In this document: in pieces, positions 5,955 to 6,001 of the stretch
How positions within the stretch are numbered: the first letter of the stretch is position 1
How the letters are laid out: the number at the start of each line of letters is the position of its first letter
Assembly (NCBI GenBank): GCA_913009915.1
Contig: CAJVYZ010000195.1
Location: 1 to 6,001, forward strand
Source: an uncultured Gemmatimonadota bacterium
GTDB taxonomy: Bacteria > Gemmatimonadota > Gemmatimonadetes > Gemmatimonadales > GWC2-71-9
Direction of reading: 5' to 3'
Length of the DNA stretch: 6,001 nt
Notes under the pieces: model-generated
What the model was told of the DNA's origin: nothing
The model's database searches: none
The model's input: the letters and a program-made list of their open reading frames with translations, nothing else
Translations under genes and position numbers: made by a program

Positions 5955-6001
5955 AAAAAAAAAAAAGAAAGAAGAACAAAAAAAAAAAAAAAAAAGAAAA
6001 C
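5955..6001. other. A-rich read tail after adapter (artefact)
   Basis: Forty-seven bases, almost all A with scattered G and C, begin exactly where the adapter ends. This is the usual output of a sequencer reading past the end of a short fragment. It is not a poly(A) tail, terminator or AT-rich genomic island. Confidence 0.93.

Noticed and set aside
5955..6001. Poly(A) tail or AT-rich genomic region
   Set aside because: It begins exactly at the adapter end and is unlike the GC-rich DNA of the rest of the window; it is a read-end artefact.

Overview
The window is the end of a draft-assembly contig from a GC-rich bacterium, probably an environmental or uncultured one. A Tat-type (twin-arginine) lipoprotein-like glycosidase fits a Gram-negative (diderm) cell, and the style of the genes recalls phyla such as Gemmatimonadota. 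That is an impression from gene style, not something the window proves. The last ~105 bases are not genomic. They are Illumina adapter read-through (5897-5954) followed by an A-rich read tail, so the true genomic sequence stops at 5896.

Left part (1-1625): a short intergenic stretch carries six copies of a 7-bp tandem repeat. A 455-aa NAD-dependent glycosidase of the GH109 family (Gfo/Idh/MocA fold) follows, with a Tat signal and a possible lipobox. It meets, tail to tail, a minus-strand gene for a 190-aa, six-helix membrane protein of unknown function.

Right part (2199-5896): a divergent intergenic region leads into a tightly packed arginine cluster, argR - argG - argH - rocD (truncated). 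Two ARG-box-like palindromes lie just upstream of argR, 20 bp apart centre to centre, and overlap a plausible promoter. This suggests that ArgR represses its own operon. A perfect 10-bp inverted repeat joins the argR stop to the argG start, where no good ribosome binding site is visible, which suggests translational coupling. argG and argH overlap by 4 bp, and rocD follows after 10 bp.

The cluster performs the last two steps of arginine synthesis (citrulline + aspartate to argininosuccinate, then to arginine + fumarate) under the arginine sensor. It then adds an ornithine aminotransferase, which connects ornithine to glutamate semialdehyde and proline. I see no phage, IS, CRISPR, tRNA or rRNA. 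I found no clearly new system. The most interesting points are the argR-argG intercistronic stem, the ArgR operator geometry and the presence of rocD in a biosynthetic operon.
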